The notes under the pieces: generated by a model
The model's database searches: none
Told to the model about the DNA's origin: nothing
What the model saw: the letters and a program-made list of their open reading frames with translations, nothing else
Source: Actinomycetota bacterium
GTDB taxonomy: Bacteria; Actinomycetota; Thermoleophilia; Gaiellales; F1-60-MAGs149
Assembly: GCA_016870485.1 (NCBI GenBank)
Contig: VGBM01000002.1
Location: forward strand, 1-64,000
Reading direction: 5' to 3'
Length of the DNA stretch: 64,000 nucleotides
Shown here: in pieces, positions 43,743 through 52,540 of the stretch
How the letters are laid out: every line of letters begins with the position of its first letter
How positions within the stretch are numbered: position 1 is the stretch's first letter
Position numbers and translations under genes: made by a program

Positions 43743-44645
43743 TCAGCCCTCCTCGAGCTCCGCCAGCAGCTTGCGGTAGCTGGCCAGCCGCGCCGGGTCG
43801 ACCGCGTCGGCAACGGCGCAGCCCTCCTCGCCGACGTGGCGGCAGTCGCGGAAGCGGCAGTGCTCGGCGGCCTCGGCCACGTCCGCGAAGGCGTGGCGCA
43901 GGTCCGCGGGCTCGATCCCCGCGAGCGAGAAGCTGCGGATCCCGGGCAGATCGATCAGCGCGCCGCCGTCGGGCGTGTCGATCCAGGTCGCCGTCGTCGT
44001 GGTGTGCCGCCCCCGCCCCGACAGCTCGTGCACGGCGCCCGTCGTCTGGCCGCCCGCGGTCAGCGCGTTGACGAGCGTCGACTTGCCGACGCCCGAGTGG
44101 CCGACGACGGCCGCGGTGCGCCCCGCGATCAGCGCGTGCACCGCCTGCGCGCCCGCCGCGGTGCGCACGTCGACGCAGACCCCCTCCACCCCGATCAGGG
44201 CGTAGTCGGCGAGCACCTGCTCGGGCGGCTCGCCCGCGCGGTCCGCGAGGTCGCGCTTGGTGATGGCGAGGAGCGGCGTCATCCCGCCCCGCCAGCCGGC
44301 CACGAGGATGCGGTCGATCAGCCCGCGCCGCAGCGGCGGGTCGGCGATCGAGGCCACGATCAGGACGCACTCGGCGTTGGCGGCGAGCACCTGCTCCTTC
44401 ATCGCCCGCTCGCCCTCGGAGCGCATCCGCTGCTGGCGGCGCAGCTCGGTCGCGCGCGGCTCGATAACGTCGATGCGGCCGCCGTCGCCGTCCTCGAGCA
44501 GGAGCCCCACGCGGTCACCCGCCACGGGCCGGCGGTCGAGCCGGCCCGCGAACTTGGCGACGCGCTCCTCCCCCGTCGCGGTGCGCACGGCGGCGAGCCC
44601 GCCGCCGACGGCGAGGACGATCCCCGGGACGAGCGAGGCTGCCAT
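43743..44645 (-). CDS. rsgA: Ribosome small subunit-dependent GTPase RsgA
   Basis: This 300-residue circularly permuted GTPase helps mature the 30S subunit. An N-terminal OB-like domain is followed by ITKRDLADRAG (G4), VVGHSGVGKSTLVNAL (G1, near 181-196), GRHTTTTATWIDTPDGG (G2) and DLPGIRSFSL (G3). The C-terminal zinc site is HCRFRDCRHVGEEGCAV. It starts at ATG 44645, only 14 bases from a divergent gene, so promoters must overlap the coding regions. Confidence 0.95.
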   Translation of the reverse strand: MAASLVPGIVLAVGGGLAAVRTATGEERVAKFAGRLDRRPVAGDRVGLLLEDGDGGRIDVIEPRATELRRQQRMRSEGERAMKEQVLAANAECVLIVASIADPPLRRGLIDRILVAGWRGGMTPLLAITKRDLADRAGEPPEQVLADYALIGVEGVCVDVRTAAGAQAVHALIAGRTAAVVGHSGVGKSTLVNALTAGGQTTGAVHELSGRGRHTTTTATWIDTPDGGALIDLPGIRSFSLAGIEPADLRHAFADVAEAAEHCRFRDCRHVGEEGCAVADAVDPARLASYRKLLAELEEG

Positions 44646-44659
44646 GCGAGAATCATCGT

Positions 44660-45031
44660 ATGGGCTGGCTCCTCGTGGACGTCGTCTGGATCCTCGTGTT
44701 CGCGCTCCTCGGGCGCGAGAGCCACGAGGGCGATACCGCGGCGCTGGCCGTCCTCGGGGTGGCCTGGCCCTTCCTCGCGGGCTACGCCGCAGCCGCGCTC
44801 GTCGTCGGCCTGCGCCGCAGCCCGCGCTCGGTGGCCCGCGGGAGCGCCGTCTGGCTCGGCGCCGTGGCCGGCGGGATGGCGATCCGCACGGTCCTCGAGG
44901 GGCGCCTGCCGGAGACGGCCTTCATCGTCGTGGCGCTCGCCTTCCTCGGAGCGGGCCTGGTCGGCTGGCGGGTCGTCGCCGCGCTCGTCGCCCGGCGCCG
45001 CCGGGCCGTCGCGCGGCCCGACGAGGCCTAG
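44660..45031 (+). CDS. DUF3054 membrane protein
   Basis: This 123-residue protein has four membrane helices (LVDVVWILVFALLG, LAVLGVAWPFLAGYAAAALVVG, SAVWLGAVAGGMAI and TAFIVVALAFLGAGLVGWRV) and the DUF3054 pattern with GRESHEGD near residue 18. These small proteins of unknown function are common in actinobacteria. It starts at ATG 44660. Its stop shares CTAG with the convergent oxidoreductase gene. Confidence 0.85.
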   Translation: MGWLLVDVVWILVFALLGRESHEGDTAALAVLGVAWPFLAGYAAAALVVGLRRSPRSVARGSAVWLGAVAGGMAIRTVLEGRLPETAFIVVALAFLGAGLVGWRVVAALVARRRRAVARPDEA

Positions 45032-45966
45032 GGCCGCAGCAGGAGCTTGCCGCCGGCGCGGTTCTCGCGGATCCGGGCGACGGCGTCGTCCGCCTCCTCG
45101 AGCGGGAGCTCGTCGGCGATCACCGCCTCGAGGGTGCCGGCCGCGACGAGGGCATAGAGCGACTCCATCGAGCGGGCCGTCGCCGCCGGGGCCACCGGCA
45201 GGCCGCTGTACCCGACCACGCGGGCGTTCTTGCGGTACATCTCCTGCGGCCCGAACGCGAACTCGGGTCCGGCGCTCGCGCCGTAGAGGACGAGCGTGCC
45301 CTTCGCCGCGAGCAGGCGCACGCAGGGCGTCGCGAAGGGCCCGGCGAGCGGGTCGAGGATCGCGTCGACGCCGTCGGGCGCCACCTCGCGCACGGCCTCC
45401 TCGAGCAGGTCCGCCTCGGCGACCACGACGTCATGGGCGTAGCGCGAGACCTGGCCGACCCGGTTCGGGGAGGTGGTCTGGGCGATCACCCGGGCGCCGC
45501 GCGTGCGCGCGAGCTGCAGGGCGATCGTCGAGACCCCGCCCGACGCGCCGAGGACGAGCACCGTCGAGCCGTCGCCGACCTCGGCGAGGTCGAGGCAGTC
45601 CAGCGCCGTGACGCCGGGGATGCCGAGCGCCGCCGCGGCACGGTCGTCGCAGCCGTCGGGGATCGCGGCCAGGGCGTCGGCGGGCACCGTCACGCGCTCG
45701 GCCCAGGCCCCGTCGCGGACGAGGCCGAGCCCCGCCCCGCGGAAGCCGACGCGGCGGCCGTCGGCCGTGCGGCCGACGCCCTCGCAGCCCGGCGTGCGCG
45801 GCAGCGGGCCGGCGGCGGCCACGCTGCCCGCCCCGATCCAGACGTCGAGCGGGTTGACGGCACCGTAGGCGACGTCGACCAGTGCCTCGCCGTCGCCGGC
45901 GACGGGGTCGGGGACCTCCTCGACGGCGAGCGGCTCGCCGTAGGCGTGCTGGCGGACGGCGCGCAC
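45028..45966 (-). CDS. Quinone-oxidoreductase-like (MDR) NAD(P)-dependent enzyme
   Basis: This 312-residue medium-chain dehydrogenase/reductase has the GroES-like N-terminus (VRAVRQHAYGEPLAVEEVPDPV), PGCEGVG, and the Rossmann motif VLVLGASGGVSTIALQLA near 135-152. No zinc ligand set is visible, which fits the zeta-crystallin/quinone-reductase group acting on quinones or enones. Start GTG 45966 lies 4 bases downstream of the aldehyde dehydrogenase stop, giving a two-gene operon. Confidence 0.88.
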   Translation of the reverse strand: MRAVRQHAYGEPLAVEEVPDPVAGDGEALVDVAYGAVNPLDVWIGAGSVAAAGPLPRTPGCEGVGRTADGRRVGFRGAGLGLVRDGAWAERVTVPADALAAIPDGCDDRAAAALGIPGVTALDCLDLAEVGDGSTVLVLGASGGVSTIALQLARTRGARVIAQTTSPNRVGQVSRYAHDVVVAEADLLEEAVREVAPDGVDAILDPLAGPFATPCVRLLAAKGTLVLYGASAGPEFAFGPQEMYRKNARVVGYSGLPVAPAATARSMESLYALVAAGTLEAVIADELPLEEADDAVARIRENRAGGKLLLRP

Positions 45967-45970
45967 CGCC

Positions 45971-47443
45971 CTAGACCGTGCCGACGGCGCCCAGGAGGAC
46001 GTACTTGACGTCGAGGTACTCGTCGATGCCGACGCTGCCACCCTCGCGGCCGTAGCCCGACTGCTTCATCCCGCCGAACGGCGCGTTGGCCGCCGAGATG
46101 ATGCCGGCGTTGGCGCCGACGATGCCGTACTCGAGCCGCTCGGCGACGCGCATCAGGCGCGCGTAGTCGCGGGTGTGGAAGTACGAGGCGAGGCCGTAGA
46201 TCGAGTCGTTGGCGAAGTCGATCGCCTCGTCCTCGGTGTCGAACACCGTCAGGCCGGCGACGGGGCCGAACGTCTCCTCGTAGAAGATGTCCATGTCGCG
46301 CGTCACGCCGTCGAGGATCGTCGGGGCGTAGAACGAGCCGTTCGCGTACTCGCCGTCGATCAGGCGGACGCCGCCCGTGACGAGCCGGGCGCCCTTGCCG
46401 ACCGCGTCCTGCACGTGCTCGTCGGCCTTGTCGACCGCGGCGTCGTTGATCAGCGGCCCGATCTGGGTGCCCTCCGCGAGGCCGTGGCCGACCGTCATCG
46501 CCTCGACCTTCTGCGTCAGGAGCGCGAGGAAGTCGTCGTAGATCCCGCGCTGCACGAACGCGCGGTTCGCGCAGACGCAGGTCTGGCCCGCGTTGCGGTA
46601 CTTGGAGGCGATCAGCCCGTCGACGGCCGGCTCGAGGTCGGCGTCGTCGAAGATGATGTAGGGGGCGTGCCCGCCGAGCTCGAGGCTGAGGCGCTTGACC
46701 TGCTCGGCCGAGGCGCGGATCAGGTCCTTGCCGATCTCCGTCGAACCCGTGAACGAGATCTTGCGCACGCGGGGGTCGTTGAAGATCGTGTCGGCGACCA
46801 TCCCGGCGTCGCGCGAGGTGACGAGGTTGACGACGCCCGCGGGTGCGCCCGCGTCCTCGATGCAGCGCAGGACGAGCGCGGCGGTCAGCGGCGTGGCGCT
46901 GGCCGGCTTGACGACGCTCGTGCAGCCGGCGGCCATCGCGGGGCCGAGCTTGCGGGTCATCATCGCCGCGGGGAAGTTCCAGGGGGTGATGGCGGCGACG
47001 ACGCCGACGGGCTGGCGCAGGACCAGCACGCGGTTGTCGGTGTTCATCGGGGGCGCGATCTCGCCGTAGATGCGCTCCGCCTCGCCGGCGAACCACTCGA
47101 AGAAGGAGGCGGCGTACTCGACCTCGCCCTTGGCCTCCGGGAGGGCCTTGCCCTGCTCGGCGGTCATCGTCTCGGCGATCTCGCCGGCCCGCTCGCGCAT
47201 GACGTCCGCGGCCTTGCGCAGGATGCGCGCACGGCTCAGCGCGGAGGTGGAGCGCCAGCCCGGCAGGGCCGCCGCCGCCGCGTCGATCGCGGCCGTGACG
47301 TCGGCGCGGGTGCCGTTGGGCACGGAGCCGACGCGGCCGCCGGAGGCGGGGTCGGTGACGTCGAAGCGCTCGCCGCCCGTGGCCTCGGTCCATGTGCCGC
47401 CGATCAGGAGATGCTCGTCGTGGGTGGGCAGGGTGATCGCCAT
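45971..47443 (-). CDS. gabD: NAD(P)-dependent succinate-semialdehyde dehydrogenase-type ALDH
   Basis: This 490-residue aldehyde dehydrogenase resembles the GabD/Ssadh group. It has TPWNFPAAMMTRKLGPAMAAGC, SFTGSTEIGKDL, the catalytic Glu in LELGGHAPYI and the catalytic Cys in GQTCVCANR near residues 285-293. It would oxidise succinate semialdehyde or a similar aldehyde. ATG 47443 is preceded by AAGGAGGC. The following MDR gene is 4 bases away. It lies at the right edge of the conventional high-GC backbone before the zinc island. Confidence 0.88.
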   Translation of the reverse strand: MAITLPTHDEHLLIGGTWTEATGGERFDVTDPASGGRVGSVPNGTRADVTAAIDAAAAALPGWRSTSALSRARILRKAADVMRERAGEIAETMTAEQGKALPEAKGEVEYAASFFEWFAGEAERIYGEIAPPMNTDNRVLVLRQPVGVVAAITPWNFPAAMMTRKLGPAMAAGCTSVVKPASATPLTAALVLRCIEDAGAPAGVVNLVTSRDAGMVADTIFNDPRVRKISFTGSTEIGKDLIRASAEQVKRLSLELGGHAPYIIFDDADLEPAVDGLIASKYRNAGQTCVCANRAFVQRGIYDDFLALLTQKVEAMTVGHGLAEGTQIGPLINDAAVDKADEHVQDAVGKGARLVTGGVRLIDGEYANGSFYAPTILDGVTRDMDIFYEETFGPVAGLTVFDTEDEAIDFANDSIYGLASYFHTRDYARLMRVAERLEYGIVGANAGIISAANAPFGGMKQSGYGREGGSVGIDEYLDVKYVLLGAVGTV

Positions 47444-47490
47444 CGGGTCAGGCCTCCTTGTCTCGGCGCATCCTAGGCGCTCGCCGCCTC

Positions 47491-48375
47491 TCAGGATGCG
47501 TGCCTGCGGGCCGAGGCGCCAGACCCGGGCGCTTCCGGGAGATGTGCGACTGGTCTCGTCCTTCTCCGCCGCATCGTCGCCACCGCCGAGACTCCGAGGA
47601 CGACGGCCGTCAACGCGGCGATCACCGCGCCGGAGGGCAGACCTGCGTGATACGCAACCGTCAGCCCGATGACTGCAGTGCCAACGCCAAAGGCGACGCC
47701 CAGCAGACTCATCCCAACGACGGTCCGGACCCACAGACGAGCAGCCGCCGCCGGCAGTACCAGCATCGCAATCGTCATCAGGAGGCCGATTGTCTGCAAC
47801 GCCACCACGACGACGCCGCCGACCATGACGAGGAGCGCCCACTCGATCAGCGAGACGCGGATCCCACTGAGCCGAGCTCCAATCGGATCGAAGGTCGCGT
47901 CGCGGAGATCGCGCCCGAGGACGGCGAGCGCGACCACGATTACTCCAGCAATCAGAAGATTGGCAAGGAGATCGCCACTGCTCACCGTCAGGACCGAACC
48001 AAACAGAAGATGGGAGATCTCGACGCGCGTCCCTCCGCTGATGACGAGGAGCAGGATGCCGCCGGCGAAGAGCGCCACCTCCGCGCCGGCGATCGCGGAG
48101 TCGGAGCGGATGCGGGGATGGGTCATGAGAAGCCCCAAGAGCAGGGCCATCGCCAGAGCAGCGGCGAGCGCTCCGAGGACGATTGAGGCGCCGACGAGGT
48201 AGGCGACGGCCACCCCGGCGATCGTGCCATGTCCCATCGCGTCGCCGAGGTAGGCGAGGCGCCGCAGTACGACCCACACTCCCACCAGCGGGGCGACGAT
48301 CCCAATCATCACGGCCGCGGCGAGTGCCCGCTGCATGAAGGCGAGCGAGTAGGGCTCCACGAAGAGGTCGATCAC
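47491..48375 (-). CDS. znuB: Zinc-type metal ABC transporter permease
   Basis: This 294-residue membrane protein of the ABC-3 family has eight to nine helices. The N-terminal region FMQRALAAAVMIGIVAPLVGVWVVLRRLAYLGDAMGHGTIAG is the classic ZnuB/MntB signature, with the AMGHG loop near residue 46. LLFGSVLTVSSGDL and LPAAAARLW match the later part. GTG 48375 overlaps the ATPase gene's stop (GTGA). It imports divalent metal, most likely Zn2+ given the operator and the partner genes, though Mn2+ cannot be excluded from sequence. Confidence 0.9.
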   Translation of the reverse strand: MIDLFVEPYSLAFMQRALAAAVMIGIVAPLVGVWVVLRRLAYLGDAMGHGTIAGVAVAYLVGASIVLGALAAALAMALLLGLLMTHPRIRSDSAIAGAEVALFAGGILLLVISGGTRVEISHLLFGSVLTVSSGDLLANLLIAGVIVVALAVLGRDLRDATFDPIGARLSGIRVSLIEWALLVMVGGVVVVALQTIGLLMTIAMLVLPAAAARLWVRTVVGMSLLGVAFGVGTAVIGLTVAYHAGLPSGAVIAALTAVVLGVSAVATMRRRRTRPVAHLPEAPGSGASARRHAS

Positions 48376-49115
48376 AGTGCAAGCGCAGCCACTTGCGCGC
48401 GGAACATCCCCACCGGCTCGTCGTTGAGGATGTCGCCTGGTCGTCCGTCGTGCACCGTGGACCGATCAAGACCGAGTACGCGCGGGAAGCCGATCCGCAC
48501 GAGGTCGAGCTCATGGACGCTGGCCAAGACCGTCACACCGCGAGCAACCCTCCGCCGGAGGGCATCGATCACGCGTAGTGCGCTGTCTCGATCGAGACCG
48601 GCGAACGGCTCATCCAAGAGCATCACGTCGGCATCTTGGGCGAGTGCACGCGCGATCAGAACGCGTCGAAACTGCCCACCGGAAAGATGCGAGAGAGGAC
48701 GCCGATGAAGATCCGGCAGACCGACTTCCTCAATCGCGGCGTCGATCGCCTCGCGGTCGTGGTGGCTGAGCCGACCGAAGAGGCATCGATGGGCGCGACG
48801 CCCCGCGGCTACGACCTCGCCGACCGTAATCGGATAGTCGCGCTCCCACCGCTGCACCTGCGGGACATAGGAAACGTATCCCCGCCGTGGTCTGCTTCCG
48901 TGGATCACGACGGTGCCCTGCATCGGCAACTCCCCGACGAGGCAGCGCAGGAGCGTCGTCTTGCCACAGCCGTTCGGCCCTACGAGGGCGACCATCTCCC
49001 CCGGATCGATGCTGAATCCGATTCCCTCGAGAACGCCGGGCATCGACGCCGCGTACCCGCAGTGCAGGTCGGCGACGACGATCGCCGCCGATGGCTCCCC
49101 TCCTACGCCGTGCAC
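48372..49115 (-). CDS. znuC: Metal ABC transporter ATP-binding protein
   Basis: This 247-residue ATPase has Walker A GPNGCGKTTLL near 45-55, the Q-loop at VPQVQRWER, signature LSGGQFRRVLIARALAQ and Walker B VMLLDEPFAGLD. SVHELDL is the H-loop. It powers zinc import with the adjacent permease. GTG 49115 (AAGGG upstream) is favoured, so it overlaps the binding-protein gene by 13 bases. G+C and codon use are less extreme than in flanking genes. Confidence 0.9.
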   Translation of the reverse strand: MHGVGGEPSAAIVVADLHCGYAASMPGVLEGIGFSIDPGEMVALVGPNGCGKTTLLRCLVGELPMQGTVVIHGSRPRRGYVSYVPQVQRWERDYPITVGEVVAAGRRAHRCLFGRLSHHDREAIDAAIEEVGLPDLHRRPLSHLSGGQFRRVLIARALAQDADVMLLDEPFAGLDRDSALRVIDALRRRVARGVTVLASVHELDLVRIGFPRVLGLDRSTVHDGRPGDILNDEPVGMFRAQVAALAL

Positions 49116-50113
49116 CCGAGCCCTTGTCGGAGCGCATCGAGGTTGCGGCGCTGAATCGAGACATAGCTCTCCCCCTCCGCAACCGCGTCGGACGGAAGCC
49201 CCTCGACGGGATCGAGCGCTGCGGTCTGAGCACCGATCTCGGAGGCCACCACCTCCGCGAGGTCCGGCGGCACGAGCTCCTCGAAAAACACCGTCTTCAC
49301 CCCGTCCGCCCGCGCAACCTCCGCGACGGCGCGAAGACTCTGGGCGTTGGGCTCCTGCTCCGGCGAGATCCCCGCGATCGGAGCCTGCTTCAGGCCGTAG
49401 CGATCGGCGAGGTAGCCGAACGCAGCGTGGCTGGTGACCAGGGTCCGCGTCTCGCAGGTCGCGAGCGCCGAGACGAAGTCCTCGTCGAGCTGCGCGAGGT
49501 CGGCCAGATAGGCCTCTGCATTCGCATTGATCGCATCGGCGCATCCGGGATTCGCTGCGACCAGACCGTCCTGGATACCGCGGACCATCTCCGAGAAGAG
49601 CACTGGATCGACCCACATGTGGGGATCGCGCCCACCGGCGAGCACTTCCCCATCGACCTCGCCGACAACGCCGGGAATCGGAGAGTCAATCGTCCTCAGC
49701 GAGTCGACCTCGAGCAGGTCGATCGCGACGACGTCATCCGGCAACGCGTCGACTGCCCGCTGAACCTGCGGCTGGAAGTCGCTGCCGAGATAGAAGGCGA
49801 CCGACGCCCCCTGGAGCGCGGCGATACTCTGCGGGGTCGGCTCGGCATCGTGCGGGGACATCCCCTCAGGCGTGAGGTCAACGACCTCGACACAGTCACC
49901 CCCCACTCGACCCGCCGCCTCAGCGATCGGGTAGAAGCTTGCGGCGACGGACGTCACCCCAGCGTCGGTCGCGCCATCATCCGACCCTCCGCAGGCGCCG
50001 ACGAGCATGGACCCGAGGGCCAGGCCCGCCACCAGGAGAAGCGCACCAACGTTGCGCTGCAGTGGGCGTCGGCGGGCGTTGATGGATAGCGGAAGGATGG
50101 TAGGATGCTTCAT
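49103..50113 (-). CDS. znuA: Zinc ABC transporter substrate-binding lipoprotein
   Basis: This 336-residue cluster 9 binding protein has a signal with lipobox SMLVGACGG (Cys near 41). Expected ligand His residues are in GMSPHDAEPT, GGRDPHMWVDP and LVTSHAAFGYLADRYGL. There is no long His-rich loop. It captures Zn2+ outside the membrane for ZnuBC. Start ATG 50113 lies just downstream of a Fur/Zur-type operator that also fronts the divergent GTPase operon. Confidence 0.9.
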   Translation of the reverse strand: MKHPTILPLSINARRRPLQRNVGALLLVAGLALGSMLVGACGGSDDGATDAGVTSVAASFYPIAEAAGRVGGDCVEVVDLTPEGMSPHDAEPTPQSIAALQGASVAFYLGSDFQPQVQRAVDALPDDVVAIDLLEVDSLRTIDSPIPGVVGEVDGEVLAGGRDPHMWVDPVLFSEMVRGIQDGLVAANPGCADAINANAEAYLADLAQLDEDFVSALATCETRTLVTSHAAFGYLADRYGLKQAPIAGISPEQEPNAQSLRAVAEVARADGVKTVFFEELVPPDLAEVVASEIGAQTAALDPVEGLPSDAVAEGESYVSIQRRNLDALRQGLGCTA

Positions 50114-50115
50114 AC

Positions 50116-50140
50116 GCAAATAATAATCATTATCATTTGC
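50116..50140. promoter_or_regulatory. Fur/Zur-type operator between znuA and the COG0523 GTPase
   Basis: GCAAATAATAAT-C-ATTATCATTTGC is a 25-bp palindrome with one mismatched pair. Its centre is TAATAATCATTATCA, which fits the 7-1-7 consensus TGATAATNATTATCA with one change. It lies three bases upstream of znuA and about 30 upstream of the GTPase start. The context of zinc importer and COG0523 makes Zur the likely regulator; no regulator gene is in the window. Confidence 0.75.
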
Positions 50141-50172
50141 ACTGTCAAGTTCCCCGGAAGGCGGCTGTACCC

Positions 50173-51519
50173 ATGGTGACGAACGACCGGCGCATCCCAG
50201 TGACGGTCCTGACCGGATTCCTCGGATCCGGCAAGACCACGCTCCTCAACCGGATCCTGACCGAGCAGCACGGTCAGCGTATCGCCGTTATCGAGAATGA
50301 GTTCGGCGAGGTCGGCATCGACCATGAGCTCGTCATCAACGCCGACGAGGAAATCTTCGAGATGAACAACGGCTGCATTTGCTGCACCGTCCGCGGAGAC
50401 CTCATTCGGATCCTCGAGAACCTGATGAAGCGCCGGGAGCGCTTCGATCGGATCTTGATCGAGACGACCGGAATGGCAGAACCAGGTCCCGTCGCCCAGA
50501 CGTTCTTCGTCGACCCGGAGATGCAGGAGAACATGCGGCTCGACGGTATCGTCACGATCGTCGATGCCAAGCACGTCGAGCAGCATTTCGAAAGCGACGA
50601 GGTGCGCACGCAGATTGCCTTCGCGGATGTGATCCTCTTGAACAAGGTCGACCTTGTCGATCAAGCCGCTCAGGATTCACTCGAACGTCGCATACAGGCC
50701 ATGAACGCTCAGGCCCAGATCTACCGCTCGATCGCAGCCGATGTCGACCTCCGCAAGGTCCTCGACGTTGGAGGATTCGATCTCGAACACGCCATGGCGA
50801 TCGACCCGAAGTTCCTCGAACCCGAATACCCCTTCGAGTGGGGGGGCGTCTTCCAGCTCGATTCCGGATCCAGCTTCGTCTGTGCAGCGGGTCCGGACCC
50901 GGCGATGGGCCTCTGCCTCGTCCCCGTCGCCGGAGAGGGCGAGTCGGAACTCGCCGACGGGGTCGAGACGGCTGTCGCGTACTTCTCCGATCGCGACCAT
51001 CCGTTGACGGCTCCGGGCGAGGAGGTGGGCGCCGATGGCCGCCGCTACGACCTGGACCTTGCGGACGGCGGTTCGTTTCCCCTTGCCGTGACCTCGCCGG
51101 GGATCTACGCGATCTTCACTGAGCACCTGCCTGAGGAGTTCGACGCGCGGGTCGTCCGCGCAGACGGTTCTACCGCGGACTGGACGAGCGCACGAGAGTA
51201 TCGGCCCGATCACGAGCACGACGACGAAGTCGCCTCCGTGGGAATCGAGACCGTCGGCGACGTCGACTGGGAGCGACTGCAGGCCTGGTTGAACAGCCTC
51301 TTGATGACTAGGGGCCCGGACCTCTATCGCTCCAAGGGCGTCATCGCGGTCGCCGGCCAGAAGCGCCGGTTCGTCTTCCAGGGAGTCCACATGCTTCTCG
51401 ATACCAGCCTTGCAGAACCGTGGTCCGACGACGAGCCGCGAACCTCTCGCCTGGTCTTCATCGGGCGGGATCTCGATCGTGCTCTGCTCCAGCAGGGGTT
51501 CGAGCAATGCCTCGTGTGA
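50173..51519 (+). CDS. COG0523 (CobW-family) G3E GTPase, zinc-related
   Basis: This 448-residue protein has GFLGSGKTT (Walker A, about 15-23), the metal-binding GCICC motif (Cys68, Cys70, Cys71), LIETTGMAEPGPV (Walker B), LNKVDL (G4) and a C-terminal CobW domain with LLMTRGPDLYRSKGVIAVAGQKRRFVFQGVHM. A DHEHDD segment near 360 may bind metal. Relatives such as ZNG1/ZigA act as zinc metallochaperones. ATG 50173 is favoured; the frame is open upstream, but only across the operator. A WD40 gene overlaps its end by 13 bases. Confidence 0.9.
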   Translation: MVTNDRRIPVTVLTGFLGSGKTTLLNRILTEQHGQRIAVIENEFGEVGIDHELVINADEEIFEMNNGCICCTVRGDLIRILENLMKRRERFDRILIETTGMAEPGPVAQTFFVDPEMQENMRLDGIVTIVDAKHVEQHFESDEVRTQIAFADVILLNKVDLVDQAAQDSLERRIQAMNAQAQIYRSIAADVDLRKVLDVGGFDLEHAMAIDPKFLEPEYPFEWGGVFQLDSGSSFVCAAGPDPAMGLCLVPVAGEGESELADGVETAVAYFSDRDHPLTAPGEEVGADGRRYDLDLADGGSFPLAVTSPGIYAIFTEHLPEEFDARVVRADGSTADWTSAREYRPDHEHDDEVASVGIETVGDVDWERLQAWLNSLLMTRGPDLYRSKGVIAVAGQKRRFVFQGVHMLLDTSLAEPWSDDEPRTSRLVFIGRDLDRALLQQGFEQCLV

Positions 51520-52538
51520 GCGCAGATGGACTGGCATCCGACTTCGGGTGGTCCGTCTCCCTGACGGACCACGTCGGCTCCATTGCGCTCTCCCCGGACG
51601 GAGAGCGGGTTGCCGCCGTTGGCACGACCGGACCGATCGCCATCATCGCGATCGCCGATGGAGAGGTCATCACGACTATCGATGCCCATGCATCGGCGGC
51701 GACGACCATCGCCTGGAATCCGCGAACCGGTTTCCTCGCCAGTGGGGGGCAGGACGGGAAGGTAAACGAATGGAGCGCCGAAGGTGCTCCACGCTGGAGC
51801 ACGCTCGTGCAGACAGCCTGGGTCGAGGCGCTCACCTGGGATCGGCAAGGAAGGAATCTCGCCGCGGCGAGTGGACGGTCGTTGGCCATGCTCGACGCAG
51901 ACGGCGCCACGCGCTGGAGTGCCGATGACGACGTCAGCACGATAACGGACCTCGCCTGGCATCCCGAGGGAAACGCGCTCGCATCGATCGCCTACGGCGG
52001 TATCGCCCTGCGCGAGGCGACGGGACCGAATCCGACGCGTCGCGTGGCATGGACGGGCTCCGGCCTGTGTCTCGCCTGGAGTCCCGATGGTCGCTTCATC
52101 GCGGCGGGCGACCAGGATGCGACGGTGTACATCATCTTCGCCAAGACCGGACGGAAGCTGCAAATGTGGGGGTTCCCCCGCAAGGTCCGGGAGCTCGCCT
52201 GGAATCGCAGCGGTAGATGGCTCGCCACCGGCGGAGGTGACACTCCGACGGTATGGGACACCTCGGGAAAGAATGGACCCGAAGGACGCGCGCCGATATC
52301 GCTGGAGGGACATGAGGGGACCGTGCGCGCCCTCGCCTGGTCGCCGACCGACGACATCCTCGCCTCAGGATGCGACGACGGGATCGTGCACCTCTGGTCA
52401 CCGAGCTCACGCGAGGATCCGGTAGCGACCGTCGAACTCTCTGATGCCATCACCGCCATCTCATGGCTTCTCAATGGCTCGGGCCTTCTCATCGGGGATG
52501 CCGACGGTGAACTCCGCTTCCTCGATCTCCGTCGCTGA
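51507..52538 (+). CDS. Cytosolic WD40-repeat beta-propeller protein
   Basis: This 343-residue protein is made of about eight WD40-like units. Examples are DHVGSIALSPDGERVAAVG, TIAWNPRTGFLASGG, ALTWDRQGRNLAAAS, DLAWHPEGNALASIA, CLAWSPDGRFIAAGD, ELAWNRSGRWLATGG, ALAWSPTDDILASGC and AISWLLNGSGLLIGD. It has no signal peptide, so it is cytosolic. It overlaps the GTPase stop and sits before moaB, so all three are one operon behind the Zur-type box. Propellers usually bind partners; a role as scaffold for the GTPase or a zinc-recipient protein is inference. Confidence 0.88.
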   Translation: MPRVSADGLASDFGWSVSLTDHVGSIALSPDGERVAAVGTTGPIAIIAIADGEVITTIDAHASAATTIAWNPRTGFLASGGQDGKVNEWSAEGAPRWSTLVQTAWVEALTWDRQGRNLAAASGRSLAMLDADGATRWSADDDVSTITDLAWHPEGNALASIAYGGIALREATGPNPTRRVAWTGSGLCLAWSPDGRFIAAGDQDATVYIIFAKTGRKLQMWGFPRKVRELAWNRSGRWLATGGGDTPTVWDTSGKNGPEGRAPISLEGHEGTVRALAWSPTDDILASGCDDGIVHLWSPSSREDPVATVELSDAITAISWLLNGSGLLIGDADGELRFLDLRR

Positions 52539-52540
52539 CG

